NCBI GenBank assembly: GCA_001510575.1
Contig: LNGK01000005.1
Location: 62,001 to 126,000, forward strand
Direction of reading: 5' to 3'
DNA length: 64,000 nucleotides
DNA from: Knoxdaviesia capensis
Lineage: Eukaryota > Ascomycota > Sordariomycetes > Microascales > Gondwanamycetaceae
In this document: positions 1 through 12,272 of the stretch, piece after piece
How the letters are laid out: every line of letters starts with the position of its first letter
Numbering within the stretch: the stretch's first letter is position 1
Translations under genes and position numbers: made by a program
The notes under the pieces: generated by a model
What the model saw: only the letters and a program-made list of their open reading frames with translations
Databases searched by the model: none
What the model was told of the DNA's origin: nothing

Positions 1-1989
1 AACATCGACGACCGCACGCTGCACGAAATATACGCCTGGCCGTTTGGAGACGCCATCCGCGCCGGCGTGGCCAGCATCATGTGCTCGTACAACCAGGTCA
101 ACAACTCGTACGCCTGCGGCAACTCCAAGCTGATGAACGGCATCCTCAAGGATGAGATGGGCTTCCAGGGCTTCATCATGTCCGACTGGCTTGCCCAGCG
201 GAGCGGCGTCGGTAGTGCTCTGGCCGGCCTCGACATGACCATGCCGGGCGACGGCCTGCGCTGGGAAGACGGCGACAGCCTCTGGGGGCCCCGCCTGACC
301 GAGGCCGTGCTAAACGGCACAATGCCCCTGTCGCGCCTCAACGACATGGTCACCCGCATCGTCGCCTCGTGGTACCAGCTCGGCCAGGACAACGCCGATG
401 TGTTTGACAACGCCGGCCCCAACTTTTCGTCTTGGACCGACGACAAGATGGGCGTTCTGTTCCCCGGGTCGCCGTCGGAGCAGGAGGAGATCGAGGTCAA
501 CAAGTTCGTCCCCGTGCAGGCCAACCACTCGATCATTGCGCGCGAGGTTGCCGCCGAGGGCACGATTCTGCTCAAGAACGTGGACGGCATTCTGCCTCTC
601 AAGAAGGACGGCACGCTCAGCTCTAGTGGCTTCAAGGTCAAGAACTCCGACGGCCGTGTGCGCATTGGCATCTTCGGCGAGGACGCCGGTCCCGGCCAGG
701 GCCCCAACTACTGCAAGGACCGTGGCTGCAACCAGGGCACGCTCGGCTCGGGCTGGGGCAGTGGCGCGGTGGAATTCCCGTACCTCGTCGCCCCTGTTGA
801 TGCCCTGCGTGAGCGATTTGATGCCGAGTCCGTCGTTCTCACCGAGCGCCTCACCAACAAGCCGCCATCGTCTAGAGAGTCGTCGTTCCTGGCCGACCAG
901 GACATCTGCATTGTGTTCGCCAACGCCGACTCGGGCGAGGGCTTCCTCGCCTGGGGCAGCATTGGGGGAGACCGCAACGACCTGTACCTGCAAAACGGTG
1001 GAGACGAGCTGATCAAGTCGGTGGCTAGCCGGTGCGGCGGCAGCGACAACGGCAACACCATCGTGGTGCTCCACAGCGTCGGCGCGCTGGTGCTGGAGAA
1101 GTGGATCGACATCCCCGGCGTCAAGGCCGTCATCATGGCCAACCTACCGGGCGAGGAGAGCGGCAACGCGCTGGCTGACGTCCTGTTCGGCGACTCCAAC
1201 CCCAGCGGCAAGCTGCCCTACACGATCGGCAAGTCGTTCGACGACTACGGCCCCGGCGCGCGCATCCTCTACCTGCCCAACGGCCTGGTCCCGCAGCAGG
1301 ACTTTTCCGAGGGCCTCTACATCGACTACCGCCACTTTGACAAATTCGACATCGCGCCGCGCTACGAGTTCGGCTTCGGGCTGTCGTACACCACCTTCGC
1401 TTTCTCCAACCTCACGGTCACCAAGACCAAGACCAAGTCGGCATTGCCTGCGCCCCGCCCCGCCGCCGCCGCCACACCTCCCAAGTACGACGAGAGTATT
1501 CCCGACAAGCAGGAGGCGCTGGCGCCTGAGGGCTTCCGCAAGCTGACCAAGTATGTTTACCCCTACCTGGACTCGGTCGACAACATTGCCGTCGGCAGCT
1601 TCGAGTACCCGGCCGGCTACGACGTGCAGCAGCCGCTGTCGCCCGCCGGTGGCGACGAGGGCGGCAACCCCGACCTGTGGGAGGTGTACGCGGTGGTGAC
1701 CGTCGACGTGGCCAACACCGGTGCGGTCGGCGGCAAGGTCGTCCCGCAGCTGTACCTGTCGTACCCCAAGGACTACCCGGAGATCGACTTCCCCGTCAAG
1801 GTGCTGCGCGGCTTCGACAAGGCGTACCTCGCGGCGGGCGCCAAGAAGACCTTCGAGTTCAAGCTCACCCGCCGCGACCTCAGTTACTGGGACGTTGCGC
1901 AGCAAAACTGGGTTATTGCCATGAACGGCATCTACACCATCCGCGTTGGTGACAGCTCGAGGAACCTGCCCGTGGCGGGGTTGTACTGA
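1..1989 (+). CDS. GH3 family beta-glucosidase, 3' part (5' end outside window)
   Basis: The reading frame is open from base 1 to the TGA at 1987-1989, giving the last 662 residues. Family: GH3 enzymes release terminal beta-D-glucose from cello-oligosaccharides or glucans; many fungal ones are secreted, but the signal-peptide region is outside the window. Seen: the nucleophile motif GFIMSDW with Asp at codon 184-186; a CNQGTLGSGWGSG block typical of fungal GH3 beta-glucosidases; the FGFGLSYT motif near 1369-1392; a low-complexity Ala/Pro insert near 1440-1480; and a C-terminal fibronectin-III-like domain from about 1680 (VPQLYLSYP to the end). Fungal members are usually about 850-880 aa, so roughly three quarters is present. 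No intron is visible in this part. The frame is intact, so the only truncation is the window edge. Substrate (cellobiose or another glucoside) cannot be fixed from sequence. Confidence 0.95.
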   Translation, partial: NIDDRTLHEIYAWPFGDAIRAGVASIMCSYNQVNNSYACGNSKLMNGILKDEMGFQGFIMSDWLAQRSGVGSALAGLDMTMPGDGLRWEDGDSLWGPRLTEAVLNGTMPLSRLNDMVTRIVASWYQLGQDNADVFDNAGPNFSSWTDDKMGVLFPGSPSEQEEIEVNKFVPVQANHSIIAREVAAEGTILLKNVDGILPLKKDGTLSSSGFKVKNSDGRVRIGIFGEDAGPGQGPNYCKDRGCNQGTLGSGWGSGAVEFPYLVAPVDALRERFDAESVVLTERLTNKPPSSRESSFLADQDICIVFANADSGEGFLAWGSIGGDRNDLYLQNGGDELIKSVASRCGGSDNGNTIVVLHSVGALVLEKWIDIPGVKAVIMANLPGEESGNALADVLFGDSNPSGKLPYTIGKSFDDYGPGARILYLPNGLVPQQDFSEGLYIDYRHFDKFDIAPRYEFGFGLSYTTFAFSNLTVTKTKTKSALPAPRPAAAATPPKYDESIPDKQEALAPEGFRKLTKYVYPYLDSVDNIAVGSFEYPAGYDVQQPLSPAGGDEGGNPDLWEVYAVVTVDVANTGAVGGKVVPQLYLSYPKDYPEIDFPVKVLRGFDKAYLAAGAKKTFEFKLTRRDLSYWDVAQQNWVIAMNGIYTIRVGDSSRNLPVAGLY

Positions 1990-2204
1990 TTTGGAAGGGA
2001 GGGAGTGGCGGACTGCGGAAGATGGGATGCGGAATTTTATTTCTTTATCTTGCTTTTGCATGTTGCATTCATGAAGGGTTGAGCGTGAATGACGACTGTG
2101 GCGAGAGTGGTGTGGGTTAATGCGCATATAACGCGGGTTAGATTGGGAGGGAGGAAGGCTACCAAATAAGTGTAGGCATCTAGATGTCGGGACTGAACGC
2201 GGCC

Positions 2205-2264
2205 TCTAGAATAAAACTTGTGATATTTTCTGGTTCTAGATAAAACTTGGTGATATCTTCTGGT
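2205..2264. repeat. two-copy tandem repeat, about 30 bp
   Basis: The unit runs from TCTAGA through TTCTGGT and is repeated at 2205-2234 and 2235-2264 with a few mismatches and small indels. It lies about 220 bp after the GH3 stop codon, probably in or just past the 3' UTR. Confidence 0.8.
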
Positions 2265-5200
2265 TCTGCTCTTTACATCTCATGTGTGTGGTGGGTGGAA
2301 CATTACGAAGTGAGTGTCTCGTAGAGAGAAAAAAAAAAAAAAACCTCAAATCATAAAGGCGTGGAAATAAAGATTTCGACTCAGTGTCGCCCATCTCCGC
2401 GCGGAATTTTGATAATTTTCACGATCGTTGATCTCATGGTTGTAGGCCGTGGCTAATTGTTGACAACGGACGACATTCCGAGATAGCAAGCATCACACGG
2501 AGACTTCGGAAAACTCTCGGGGTCAAAATGGCCAAGCAAGGACAGAACGACAAAAAGCTGGATCAACTGGATGGAAAAACTAGCTCTTCTCGTTCCGCGC
2601 TGTACGAGTGTATTGGATGGTACGGTGCCATGCACATCACAGGAGAAGTTGGAAACAGAAGAACCTGAACATACTCCAAGAAAAACGGTCCACTCGCCCG
2701 ACGGCCGTTGCGGACGCAAGATGCCCTCAGATGTGTCGATGTGTCGATGTTGTCGAGAAGGCTCCCGAGGCCCGCAGCGCAGGTGCGGGGACCCCGAAGC
2801 TCCTCCGATGGAGACACAACTATTGTTCCTTTGTGTCTCATGTAGACCCGTATTCTTTGATCCATACGGTGCATATGTGTGGGTGGGTGTGGCAGGGATT
2901 CCGCAGTGCTTGACACCACGTCCGACTTGTGTCCCATGAAAATAAGAACCTCAATTGCATGACACCGGACAGAGGTTACAGCACATGAAGGGTTTTTAGC
3001 TACAGACCAGGGAGCAACCACCAGGCTTATCGCAGTTAGACTTTTTGGATAGACTTTTTGGAGGCTTGCAGGCGCGGAGCTTGGGGCATATTTTTGGTGT
3101 GACACTGGAGCTTTGCATGTAAGTTCGTATAGAGATACTGGAATATATTAAGTGGTGCATCGGGACATGCAGCCATTCTCGTGGACATTTCGCAATTGAG
3201 CACTTCAGACCCTGAGAAGATACCTTCGATCCGAAACTGGCTAGACCGGGACGCAGAAGCGAACTTTGGTTGACCGCCGTTGTGCAGGTGTCTATCTCGG
3301 CCACGATGTTCATCAGCCCCAAGCACCGATCATGGCGGCTGGCTGCAAGCGAGTTGTGATACTTTGGGGGGGGGAAGGGGTTTGCCTTGCCTTCGCGGAG
3401 TTTTCTGTTTACAAAAAAAGAAGAGTGAAAGAAGAAGAAAAAAAAAAGGAGGGATGGAAACGGGGGATTATCGCCAAGGGCGATCAGTATTTCCTCGAGC
3501 ACTTTTTATTCTTCTAATTTTGGCCCCGAAGGCCGGGAGGTGGCCTTGGTCGCCTTTGCTCATGTTCCCCCTGCTCGTCCGGGTCGTCGGCGAGTGACGT
3601 CGAGTTCGAGTGGGCGATCTCCCGCCGTCCCCGGCCATTCGCCTCCTGAACAAGTGACAGGGGCTGAATCTGTTGTGCGGCCGTTTCTCTTTTCCTTTCT
3701 ACTTAACGTCTTGCACTTGGGGGCCGGGTCTCCGTCATCGGGTTGTGCTTTATCAAGTTGTACTCAAATGGTCCTGGCCGCAACCTCGCTTGTTGCACAC
3801 TCCCCGGGCATCTGTCTCGTTTCCCGCTTCACGGCGCGCAGACTTCAACAATATTCTCGGGGGGTTCCATCGGTGAATCCATGCTAGCCTCCGTTGTGTA
3901 AGCGTTATCTCTGACTTTGGTGATGCGATGCTTGGACTTTTTAGAGAAGGCCAAGTTCTAGACCCCTATATGCCCTTTGTTCTCAGTCATCACTCCGAAA
4001 TCGTCCGTGTAGGTGAAAGAGGTGGTGTGTATGCGAATGCTACGGAATGAAATCATGATGTGTTCCTTTATCCCACGACAGTGACGACACCGACGGCGTG
4101 GACGGCGTGGGAGCGTATCAAACCCGAAGCATGTTGTAACGGATGAGTGATGGAGAGAAAGAAGACTCCTGGCGCTGCGGGATATCAATCCAGCCAACTG
4201 AACAGTCGGGACCCGATTTTGGCTCTGGGTACGGTACGTGGCCGAACAAACCGGGAACAACAGGCCTCTTGTGGCAAAAGCAAAGACAGGAGAACATGTG
4301 GCTGCCGGCAAGATTCTCGTGGGTTCAGCTGTCACGGTTTCTTGGGCCGGGACCTCTGTTGGAAACAACTTCTAGATTTGCTGCCCCAGAGGATGCTGCA
4401 AGAGTCCAATGAGGCGGCCGGTTGGAGATTTGTTTGGTGTTTGGCACTGATCAGCTTCGCAGCACAGACCCAGCCGGTGGAACGGGATTGCGCCGTCCTG
4501 CATCTGTGTGTCTTCCTTTCCTGTCTCTCGTCCATGAGTAAGTACCCTACAGAGGATCATTTTCAGGGGACATTTGGAGAGCATTTGTACCTCTAGATGC
4601 CTCGCACTTTTGTTGGCTGATACCGCGCTTCAAACCTCGTATCTCTCTCTCCCCACTTGCATACGCGCCAATGCTCACGCTCGCTATGATGCCTCCATCT
4701 AAAGCCCGGGATCTGCCTGCATTCAAATAAGAGACTGCTACAGGGCGGAAGAAGGGAAAATAGTGGCGAAATTTTTTAATAGATCTTGTAGCCAAATTGA
4801 GACTGAGGAGAGTGTGTGATGCTTCCTTCTGCTATCGTTCCCCTCTTCTGCGTGTATTTCATCATTTCTTCCCGCCGTCGCCGACTGCGATTCACGGCTA
4901 CACTCAAACCCTAGAACCAGAGCCAAGTTCATCACATCGCCGACCTGCACATATGCTTCCTTTTCTTCATCTAGAAAGCCGGTCAATTGTGTGGATCCCA
5001 AGCAGTTATCAAGCCGGAGACCGTTCGAACGCTAAAATTCCGCAACGGCGCAAATCACGTTAAATGCGAGACATGACACACCGCCGTCGAATACTCTTTA
5101 AATGACCGATGGACACTTCGGGATGCTACAACTACCTAGTTCGTCCTCGCCACTAGTAGAGTAAAGCCCGGATATCTGACGGCGTTCAACGCTCGCCGAG

Positions 5201-5809
5201 ACGCCGAAGAGAGGGCAACACGGCACCTCTTGGCATCTGATCTGCACAATCGAATCACCTGTAAAGATATCCCAATGCAGCACAACCCGCCCCCGGCCTA
5301 TCGTTTCGTGAATTATTTGTGTGCTCCCTGCGTCATACTCTACTACCCCCCACTTGCTAAAACTAACGTCGTCGACCTCAGAGAATTAAAGACAAGACAA
5401 GAGCGCTTGTAGATATCGCCCCTTCTAACCTTATAGGGCGACGACCAAGGGGATGTCTTCAAATGGGCGTAATTCGTTACGCCTGTCTGTCCATTCTCCA
5501 CCATAGGCCTTTTCTCTGTTTCGCCGTCACCCTCTCAAAAAGTGAAGCTATCCCCATTCTGTGATGCATACACAACTTGTAGACTGCGTTGATCCCTAGA
5601 GGTATCGGCGACCCGGGAACGTCTGCAAAGTCACCGGATAACTCACTAACTCGTATTGAAGAATTTGGAATGTTGCTGGAATATCCGATGACGAGGCCGC
5701 TGCCGTGAACAGGAAGCACTCGTCATCGTATGTTGACTTACACAGCGACGCACGTAAAAAGCCGCCCGCAAAACACACCGACTTTGATACGACACCTAGC
5801 AGTGCGCTT

Positions 5810-5829
5810 ACACACACACACACACACAC
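5810..5829. repeat. (CA)n microsatellite
   Basis: About ten uninterrupted CA units in the gene-free region. Confidence 0.9.
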
Positions 5830-8583
5830 GCGTAGCCAAGTCCCCTATATATATCCTCCACCAACAAACTGCGCTTAAGATCCTGACAGATCTTGTCAAA
5901 GTGCGCGGTAGGGCTGACCGCTGGCCAGAGTGGCAACTCTATCAAAACCGAACAATTTCCGCCCAGGAACCAGCCGTGGTGCACGCCTTTCACCACCTCC
6001 CTTTTCACGCCATTCCATCCTGCTCACCCTCCGGCCACTCCCCACTCCCCACCCCCTATATCCCACGCTCTTCTGTGCTGCATCTTCTACATGGGTGTGT
6101 GCTGCAAGTTTATACACCTTGACATCAAGGTGTCACCGCACAGGAAAAGGGCTAGACGTCCCCGATGTACACCCGACTCGCCTTGCCCCTACTCCCAACT
6201 TCACCATGCAGGGACAGGGTCCAGAATGGCCAAACAACCCACGCAACAGGAGTAGAGAACCCACCCCAATGGCTCTGCGAAGCCACTTCTCTCATCCGGA
6301 CGCTTTTCCCTGCGTTTGCCATGCACACTGCTAACGCCTCGCCAAAGCCTCGCTTCCGGATCGCCGAGTCCCAAGGCCTGTGGTTGCGAATCTGGCCATT
6401 GTCAAGAGCGGGTGGGACACGACCCAAGAAGGCAAGACTTGAAAGAGATATCTCGGGCTCTGTCGTCATTGCGGGACATCTACCTGCCGTGTGTATCTAA
6501 TCGTCGACATGGGATTGCCGTTGCGCCGAGGCCGAGAGTGAAGTGGTTGGCGAGACGAGACCTCCTGTGTCTAATCAGACCAGCGCGCTCGTTCCAGGAC
6601 GACGTTGGTCTCTTGGGAGTTAAGCGATGTACTGTGGTGGACCCCAAACACCATATCTACTACATGGCTTATAGCATGTGAGCTGTCTTTCTCCATCAAT
6701 GTCGTTGTAGTATGAGAAGTCTGTCATCCAAGCTTCTCGAAACCCTCACACCCACCCATGCTGCATGGGAACCCTCACTCAGTTTCCCACGCCCCATCGC
6801 CGTTCCCCCTGACGCCTGCTATCCGGACAACTCTCCATCAGTAGCTTCACCCAGTAATTGGCCTTCCCACAAATGCACAAAGAGCCCACCCCGGACCGTT
6901 CTGCAATGCACACTCCCCCCCCTCCCCTGTTCCCGCACACGCTTACTTGATCATCGTGCTTCATAGCTTCTATTACAAACACATCCACTGGAACCCATCT
7001 CGACCACTCGCGACCACCTGTTGATGCTCTCGTCCCAGTGGATGCTCCTCCAGACCATATGTGCAGATTCTCGTGTGCCCCTCCCGCCCTGATGGAACAC
7101 ACTGACCCTGTGGCCACGAGCACTCGTGCGGGCTTCGTTCTGACCAACCCAAACCCATGGATGACAGATTCGACCCCTCTCTCCAACGCTTCAGAAGCGA
7201 GGGCCTGCCGCAAAACTTCATAGTTCCATTCATACTCATATACAAGCTAGAAGCTGGAACGTGTTCCCCCCCTTCATCTTCTGTTTTCGTCGTCAGCCAG
7301 TCTCCCGCCACCTCCTTGATGGTGATGGCATGCGACCCCGAATCTGTTGGCCACACCATCACAGAACAAGACTCACACAGGGACTTGATTCATGCTCTAT
7401 TTCCGGACATTTGTTTCTCCTCCAGTCCCTCCTGAGCTCCGACCACCTGCTTCACCACGGCATCCAATCCCTCCTTTGAACCACACACCCCCCCCTTTCG
7501 ACTTCTCAACTTGGCAAGAACTAGACAAGAAAGCGGACATATTTCCGACCTAGGATACGCCTTCTAGAAGCACGATATTTCCTGATCTTGGCCAAAGGAA
7601 CCTGACATTCTCGAAAGTGTGTGTGTGCACGCATGTGCCGCACCTCATTCCGCCCTCGACAACCACCGTCCTACCACTCCCAGATATGCACGATCAACAC
7701 CTCCCAGTCCTACGCCGTGCGACCCTCCCAATTCTCGCCGCATGAACAAAACAAGATCAACCACCATTGCCACACTTCTTTTCCTGTTCGGTAAGTGTGC
7801 CACACCTTGGCCTAGCTCATCTCACTAGGAGGGTAAAGGGGGGGGGTCAGACTTGCCGGCAGGCTCCCGAGATTTGCCCTCAAGCTGGAGGCTCTACACT
7901 CGGATCCCTTCTGACCGGCTGGCCCTAGCCCTGGCCCTTCCCCCGATTCCTGTCATATCATCGTATAGGATAGAGCCGTCTCCATCACCCGGCTGGCGGT
8001 TGCTGCTATTTCCCTATCAGCAAGTCTCGTCGAGTGTCTCTCACATGCCTCCCGTTGGGCTGAACAAAGCCGAGTCTCCCCCATTAGGACACACCCACCT
8101 CAAAGATCACCGTTACATTGCATGCTATAATGAAAAAGAAACCTTCCAAACAACGAGCTAATCGGCTACGTCTGTACTTGATGACCTCTAGGGACAGACG
8201 GCCCTACGACTTCGATACATCGACCGGCTGTCGCTGTCAGATTTACGTAACCTGCTCATTGAACACACTAGTATCACCTCTAACTCTCTAAACACCTCCT
8301 TCGGGAACCTACGAACATACGCACTCCCTCTCACCGGCATCACGTGGATTGTCTGGCTGGGAGAAAGCCGAGAGACCCGATTGGCGGACAATACATCGAC
8401 GAGGGTCCGGCTGCATCTTACTTATACACTTCGCCTCACGCTGGGTCCATAACGCGGCGCACGGAGGACGAAGACGAGTTCGTGTTCAGACGAAGCGGTC
8501 CGGATAGGAACATCGGGAGGTGACCCGGGTGTTAACTAGAGGACTGAAGTGTAACCGCCTGTGACGACTCCCTCTTGGAGATA

Positions 8584-8591
8584 CTATAAGT
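8584..8591 (+). promoter_or_regulatory. TATA-like box of the 8757 gene
   Basis: CTATAAGT about 165 bp upstream of the ATG at 8757, in the usual range for a fungal TATA element with a moderate leader. No other downstream gene on this strand could use it. Confidence 0.4.
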
Positions 8592-8756
8592 ATGGAGGAC
8601 CTGCCAGCCCGGAGGACAAAATAAAACAGACTTCACAACGCATCGCAGCGAACAAGCAGGATCTCAGCATTCGCTCATTTTAAGAAGGCTATCATATCAT
8701 CATATCTAACCAAGCTTTTTGTTCAACATAAGACAACAAATCCAGCTTCCTTAAGA

Positions 8757-9500
8757 ATGTCTTCTTCGTCTTCAGGAGGACGCCGTGGAGGCTTGAGCCG
8801 CAAGTCATCCAAGGGGCTCCCGGTAAGCATCCCGAGAACAAGAGTTTGCTCCAACGAGCCCAATCCCACAAGACAACTAACCGCATCTGTTCTCTTTATT
8901 GCAATGCAGCGCGCCACCCTCGCCCAGCTGACGGATTCCCTGACAAAGGTCAACACGCTGACGGAGCTCCGCCGGCTGGAGCGCATCGCCGCCGCGGGCA
9001 ACGACGCCGATCTGGCCGCCCTGCACGAGCCGATGGCCGCCGCGTGGGAGCACTACGTCAACAGCAACCAGCTGCTCGGCGAGCTGCGCGGGCTGACGCC
9101 CAACTACCCGCTCTGCTCCAACATCATCTATGATGCCAAGATGCGTGTGCACGCCGACCCGGCCCCCGCTGCCAGCTGGAACGTGGCCTGGCTGACGCTG
9201 CGCCGGATCATTGACGAGTGAGTAGCCTTCTCCAATTTCACTCTTCCGTTCTTTTTGTTTCAGATGGTGATGTGTGTGGTATATGTAGGGGTGAGATGAT
9301 GGGAAGTACACAGGCTAACGCTGGAACTCCTAAGTGATATGATCCCCGCATATGCCGTGGCCGAGGCTTCCCGCCCGGAGATGTGGGGCGACATGGAGCC
9401 GACCACCGAGGACACCGCCAAGCTTGCGGCATACTTTGAGGCTGAGTGGAACACGGCCATCAACACTCTGCTTCGTCACTGGCACACTTCTCCGTACTAG
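8757..9500 (+). CDS. hypothetical protein, 179 aa, three exons
   Basis: Exons 8757-8822, 8910-9217 and 9335-9500. Introns have GTAAGC...CAG and GTGAGT...AAG borders, and the frame is continuous (540 nt, 179 codons plus stop). The start was chosen because exon 1 opens with ATG and splices in phase into the GC-rich exon 2. Seen: a short basic Ser/Gly/Arg N-terminus (residues 1-22) encoded by exon 1, then a soluble, mostly helical body with a Leu/Ala/Glu-rich first part (TLAQLTDSLTKVNTLTEL), no signal peptide and no membrane segment, ending HWHTSPY. I do not recognise the family. Exon 1 is small and basic, so a different upstream start is possible. No neighbour suggests a function. Confidence 0.7.
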
Positions 9501-9833
9501 ACGTGTGGCCCTGTCCGTGAACAGTCCACCGCTATTGGTGCAAATGCTCTTGGAGAGAAGGCCATCGATGGTGCCGGGGTGGCATGAGATAGATGGCTAT
9601 AAATTCGTGGGCATCTGAGGATGATGAGGGAATATGGGGGCGGGGGGGTGGGTGGTGATGTGGTGTCTGATGGGAATGGGTTTCGATCATGTTTATGTTT
9701 TATGCAGTCCGATTTTCTCGCTTGAGAACAGTAACACACACAGTTTGATTTTTCCATCCCACGGAAGTCTCCGACCACACCATGAACACGCTGCGTGGCT
9801 ATCATATAAAAATACATGTCAAGCAAAAACTCT

Positions 9834-11843
9834 TCATACAGGCTCGGTCGGTTCCTGGTCATCGTCTTCGGCCTCAGGCCTATGGACCCAGTCATCGCTC
9901 TCAAGGCGCGACGAGTCGATGGCCCAAGTGCTCAACCAGCCCAGAAGCGCCACTACAGCAAAGACCACCCAGGCTAGGGCGTCGCTTTTGGGGAAGTGCA
10001 GGTCGATCGATGCGGTGAACAAGCCGCCGGACAAGACGGGGCCAATGCTTCGGCCGGCAGCTGACAGGCTTTGGGCAATGCCGTTCAGCGTGCCGAGGCT
10101 GCTATGAGACGTTGCAGAGTTTGTGATCTGGATAGCCATGGTGTTAGTTACGGCATCAGGGCGGAACTTGTCAACAAGAAAAAAGAGAGGTATTTGACTT
10201 ACAAGCAGCATGACGCTAGACAGACCGCCAACACAGGTGATATTTTTGAAAATCAACAGCCCACCGAGTTCGAGGAACATCCAGAACTCCGCACTGCCGA
10301 TTCCAAACAGCGGCGGCGAGTCCGCGTAGCAGATCCAGGGCATCAGGAGCATGCACACCGCAAAGCCCAGCAGCGAGACGCGGTAGATCCCCATGTTGCC
10401 GAACCGCGCCTTGAGGCTCTGGAAGGCGGCCACTTGGAAGACAATCGTAACGACGCCGGCGACGCTCATGGCCAGGCCGATGGTTTCCGGGTCTAGGTTC
10501 CGGCCGGTTGGGGGCGGGGTCGCGGCGAAGATTGGGTACAGGGTGTTAAACGATACGTTGGCCAGCTGGAACACGAGGAAGCTGGCGAGTAGCATGACAG
10601 TCGTGCGGGAGAACAGGCCGTTGCCGCGGCCGGAGGCACTGTGCGTCGAGGATGCGCAGGAATATGCGTAGTCGTGATCATCGATCGCGGTCTCGCCTTG
10701 GTGTGTCGGGGTGATTGTCGCACTGCTCAGGTTCTCTCCTTCATCCTGCGGTGCGGTGATAGTCCAGCCTGAAGGGAGGACATCCGGAGACTCGTCCACA
10801 AAGGATCTCCACTCCGGGACATCGCCTTCAGGGTCGTGCTTGCGCCAAATAGATGCCCAGCAACGGCGGATGAAAAGTGCGACCTGTCTGCGGATACGGG
10901 GATATAACCGGTTAACAGGAATGCAGTTCTTATCGTCGAGCGAGCAGGCAAAGGTTTCGTCGAGATACACTGCGGTGGTCACAACCGCCGCGGCGAGAAC
11001 AATAGAACTCGCAATATTCGGAGCGAGGTAGGGATATTTCGTGTTGAAGCGGTTGGCTAACAGTCCACCCAGAGCCGGGCCGATGATCGAGCCCAACGAG
11101 TAAATGATGGGAAGCCAGGTGAACGCCACGCTCTGGTTGGAACGATCCGTCAACTCTCCCAACACGGTTGGAACAACGGCCGCGTTCCCGTTCATGAGGC
11201 CCATGGCCATATGCACGGCGAACAGCTGCCAGAAGGACACGCACAAGCCGAACACGGAGAAGCAGCACATGAGACCGAAGGTGCCGAACAGAATGACGGG
11301 CTTGCGGCCAATGCGGTCGGATAGCCACCCCCAGAGCAGGTTTGTTGGGAGCTGGGCCAGAGCAAAGCCGGAGGCCAGAAACCCCAGGTACAAGCCGGCC
11401 TGGTTCTCCGGGACATCCGGAAAGGCGGCGACCATTGACGGCAGGAACGGAGACAACGAGTTCAGCGCAGTCTGCTCAGCAAGTGACAACACGGCGAGCA
11501 CCGCGAGCTGGCCCACCGGCAACGGGCTTGGCGAGTCGGGATCGTCAACGGTGGACGGCGCCACGACAGACGCGTTGTCCGGGTCCGACTCGTGCCCACG
11601 CGCAAAGCCGGCCGGCAGCGCCGGGAACGTGTGGTACTTTAGCGTCGACTGGCGGCGCAGAAGCGGCCGGCCGCTGGAGCTAAACGACAGAAGTCGCGGA
11701 AGGCCAGCGCGCGAGATCGACGACGAGGACGTTCCGGCAGCCCGTTGCGGGGGCGGCGGCGGGTCTGCCGCGACATGGTGACCGCCAGATCGGGCGGTCG
11801 AGGCCGGGGCCGCTGGCGGGTCCGGTGGCTGAGCAGCGGTCAT
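9834..11843 (-). CDS. major facilitator superfamily transporter (ZIFL/YCR023C-like)
   Basis: Exons (minus) 11843-10203 and 10127-9834, giving 644 aa. The 75-nt intron 10128-10202 has GTAAGT, a CTAAC branch site and CAG, and removing it joins SSVMLL to ITNSATSHSSLGTLNG, the expected TM11 context of this family. Because the intron is a multiple of three with no stop, the unspliced frame is also open (669 aa). Seen: about 110 residues of Pro/Ser-rich cytosolic N-terminus, MFS motif A (GWLSDRIGRKPVI, residues 172-184) after TM2, a long charged loop between the two six-helix halves, and an acidic C-tail. Family: proton-coupled export of small molecules or metal chelates at plasma or vacuolar membrane. 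The substrate is unknown. A CCAAT cluster lies about 430 bp upstream. Confidence 0.9.
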   Translation of the reverse strand: MTAAQPPDPPAAPASTARSGGHHVAADPPPPPQRAAGTSSSSISRAGLPRLLSFSSSGRPLLRRQSTLKYHTFPALPAGFARGHESDPDNASVVAPSTVDDPDSPSPLPVGQLAVLAVLSLAEQTALNSLSPFLPSMVAAFPDVPENQAGLYLGFLASGFALAQLPTNLLWGWLSDRIGRKPVILFGTFGLMCCFSVFGLCVSFWQLFAVHMAMGLMNGNAAVVPTVLGELTDRSNQSVAFTWLPIIYSLGSIIGPALGGLLANRFNTKYPYLAPNIASSIVLAAAVVTTAVYLDETFACSLDDKNCIPVNRLYPRIRRQVALFIRRCWASIWRKHDPEGDVPEWRSFVDESPDVLPSGWTITAPQDEGENLSSATITPTHQGETAIDDHDYAYSCASSTHSASGRGNGLFSRTTVMLLASFLVFQLANVSFNTLYPIFAATPPPTGRNLDPETIGLAMSVAGVVTIVFQVAAFQSLKARFGNMGIYRVSLLGFAVCMLLMPWICYADSPPLFGIGSAEFWMFLELGGLLIFKNITCVGGLSSVMLLVSQIPLFFLVDKFRPDAVTNTMAIQITNSATSHSSLGTLNGIAQSLSAAGRSIGPVLSGGLFTASIDLHFPKSDALAWVVFAVVALLGWLSTWAIDSSRLESDDWVHRPEAEDDDQEPTEPV

Positions 11844-12272
11844 GGCAAGACTCGGCGGGTGGGTAACGGTTCAGTTCCAGGCCCGGAGATATCGGACCTC
11901 GGTGAACCAGGTATGTGGCGCTGTGGATAGTATTGTATGGCCTGAGTCACTTTAGATTGAGAATCTACAAGAAATAAAGCCAAATAAAAAAGATGAGACT
12001 CAAAAGTGTCACTGTCGACAACCAGAGTGTAATTGAGCGAAGATTATCATTTCATGCATCATATATACAGGCAATGGAAGCATCGGAAGAGGGAGAAACT
12101 GAGCGAAAGAATTTTTTTCAATTCAGCATGATTGAATAGAACCAAACGGAAACATGCAGTCTTTTCGGAAGGATTACCGTGCAAGCAGGATAAAGAAAAA
12201 GAAAATCATGATTTCAAAGGAAAAAAAAAAGTTGTCGCCGCCGCCGCATTCGCATTATCGGGGCTATAATAC

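Larger units (their letters stand above)
1990..8756. other. 6.8-kb gene-free intergenic region
   Basis: No reading frame here has the GC-rich third positions, length or motifs of the neighbouring genes; the short frames on both strands look random. It holds the GH3 3' UTR, a two-copy 30-bp repeat at 2205-2264, an A-run near 2330, a (CA)n tract at 5810-5829, and many pyrimidine-rich patches towards 6.0-7.9 kb. It may carry long promoters or untranslated transcripts, but I see no RNA gene I can name. Confidence 0.6.

Noticed and set aside
310..2127. Several long frames antisense or in other frames within the GH3 gene
   Set aside because: Shadow frames of a GC-rich gene; none has family motifs.
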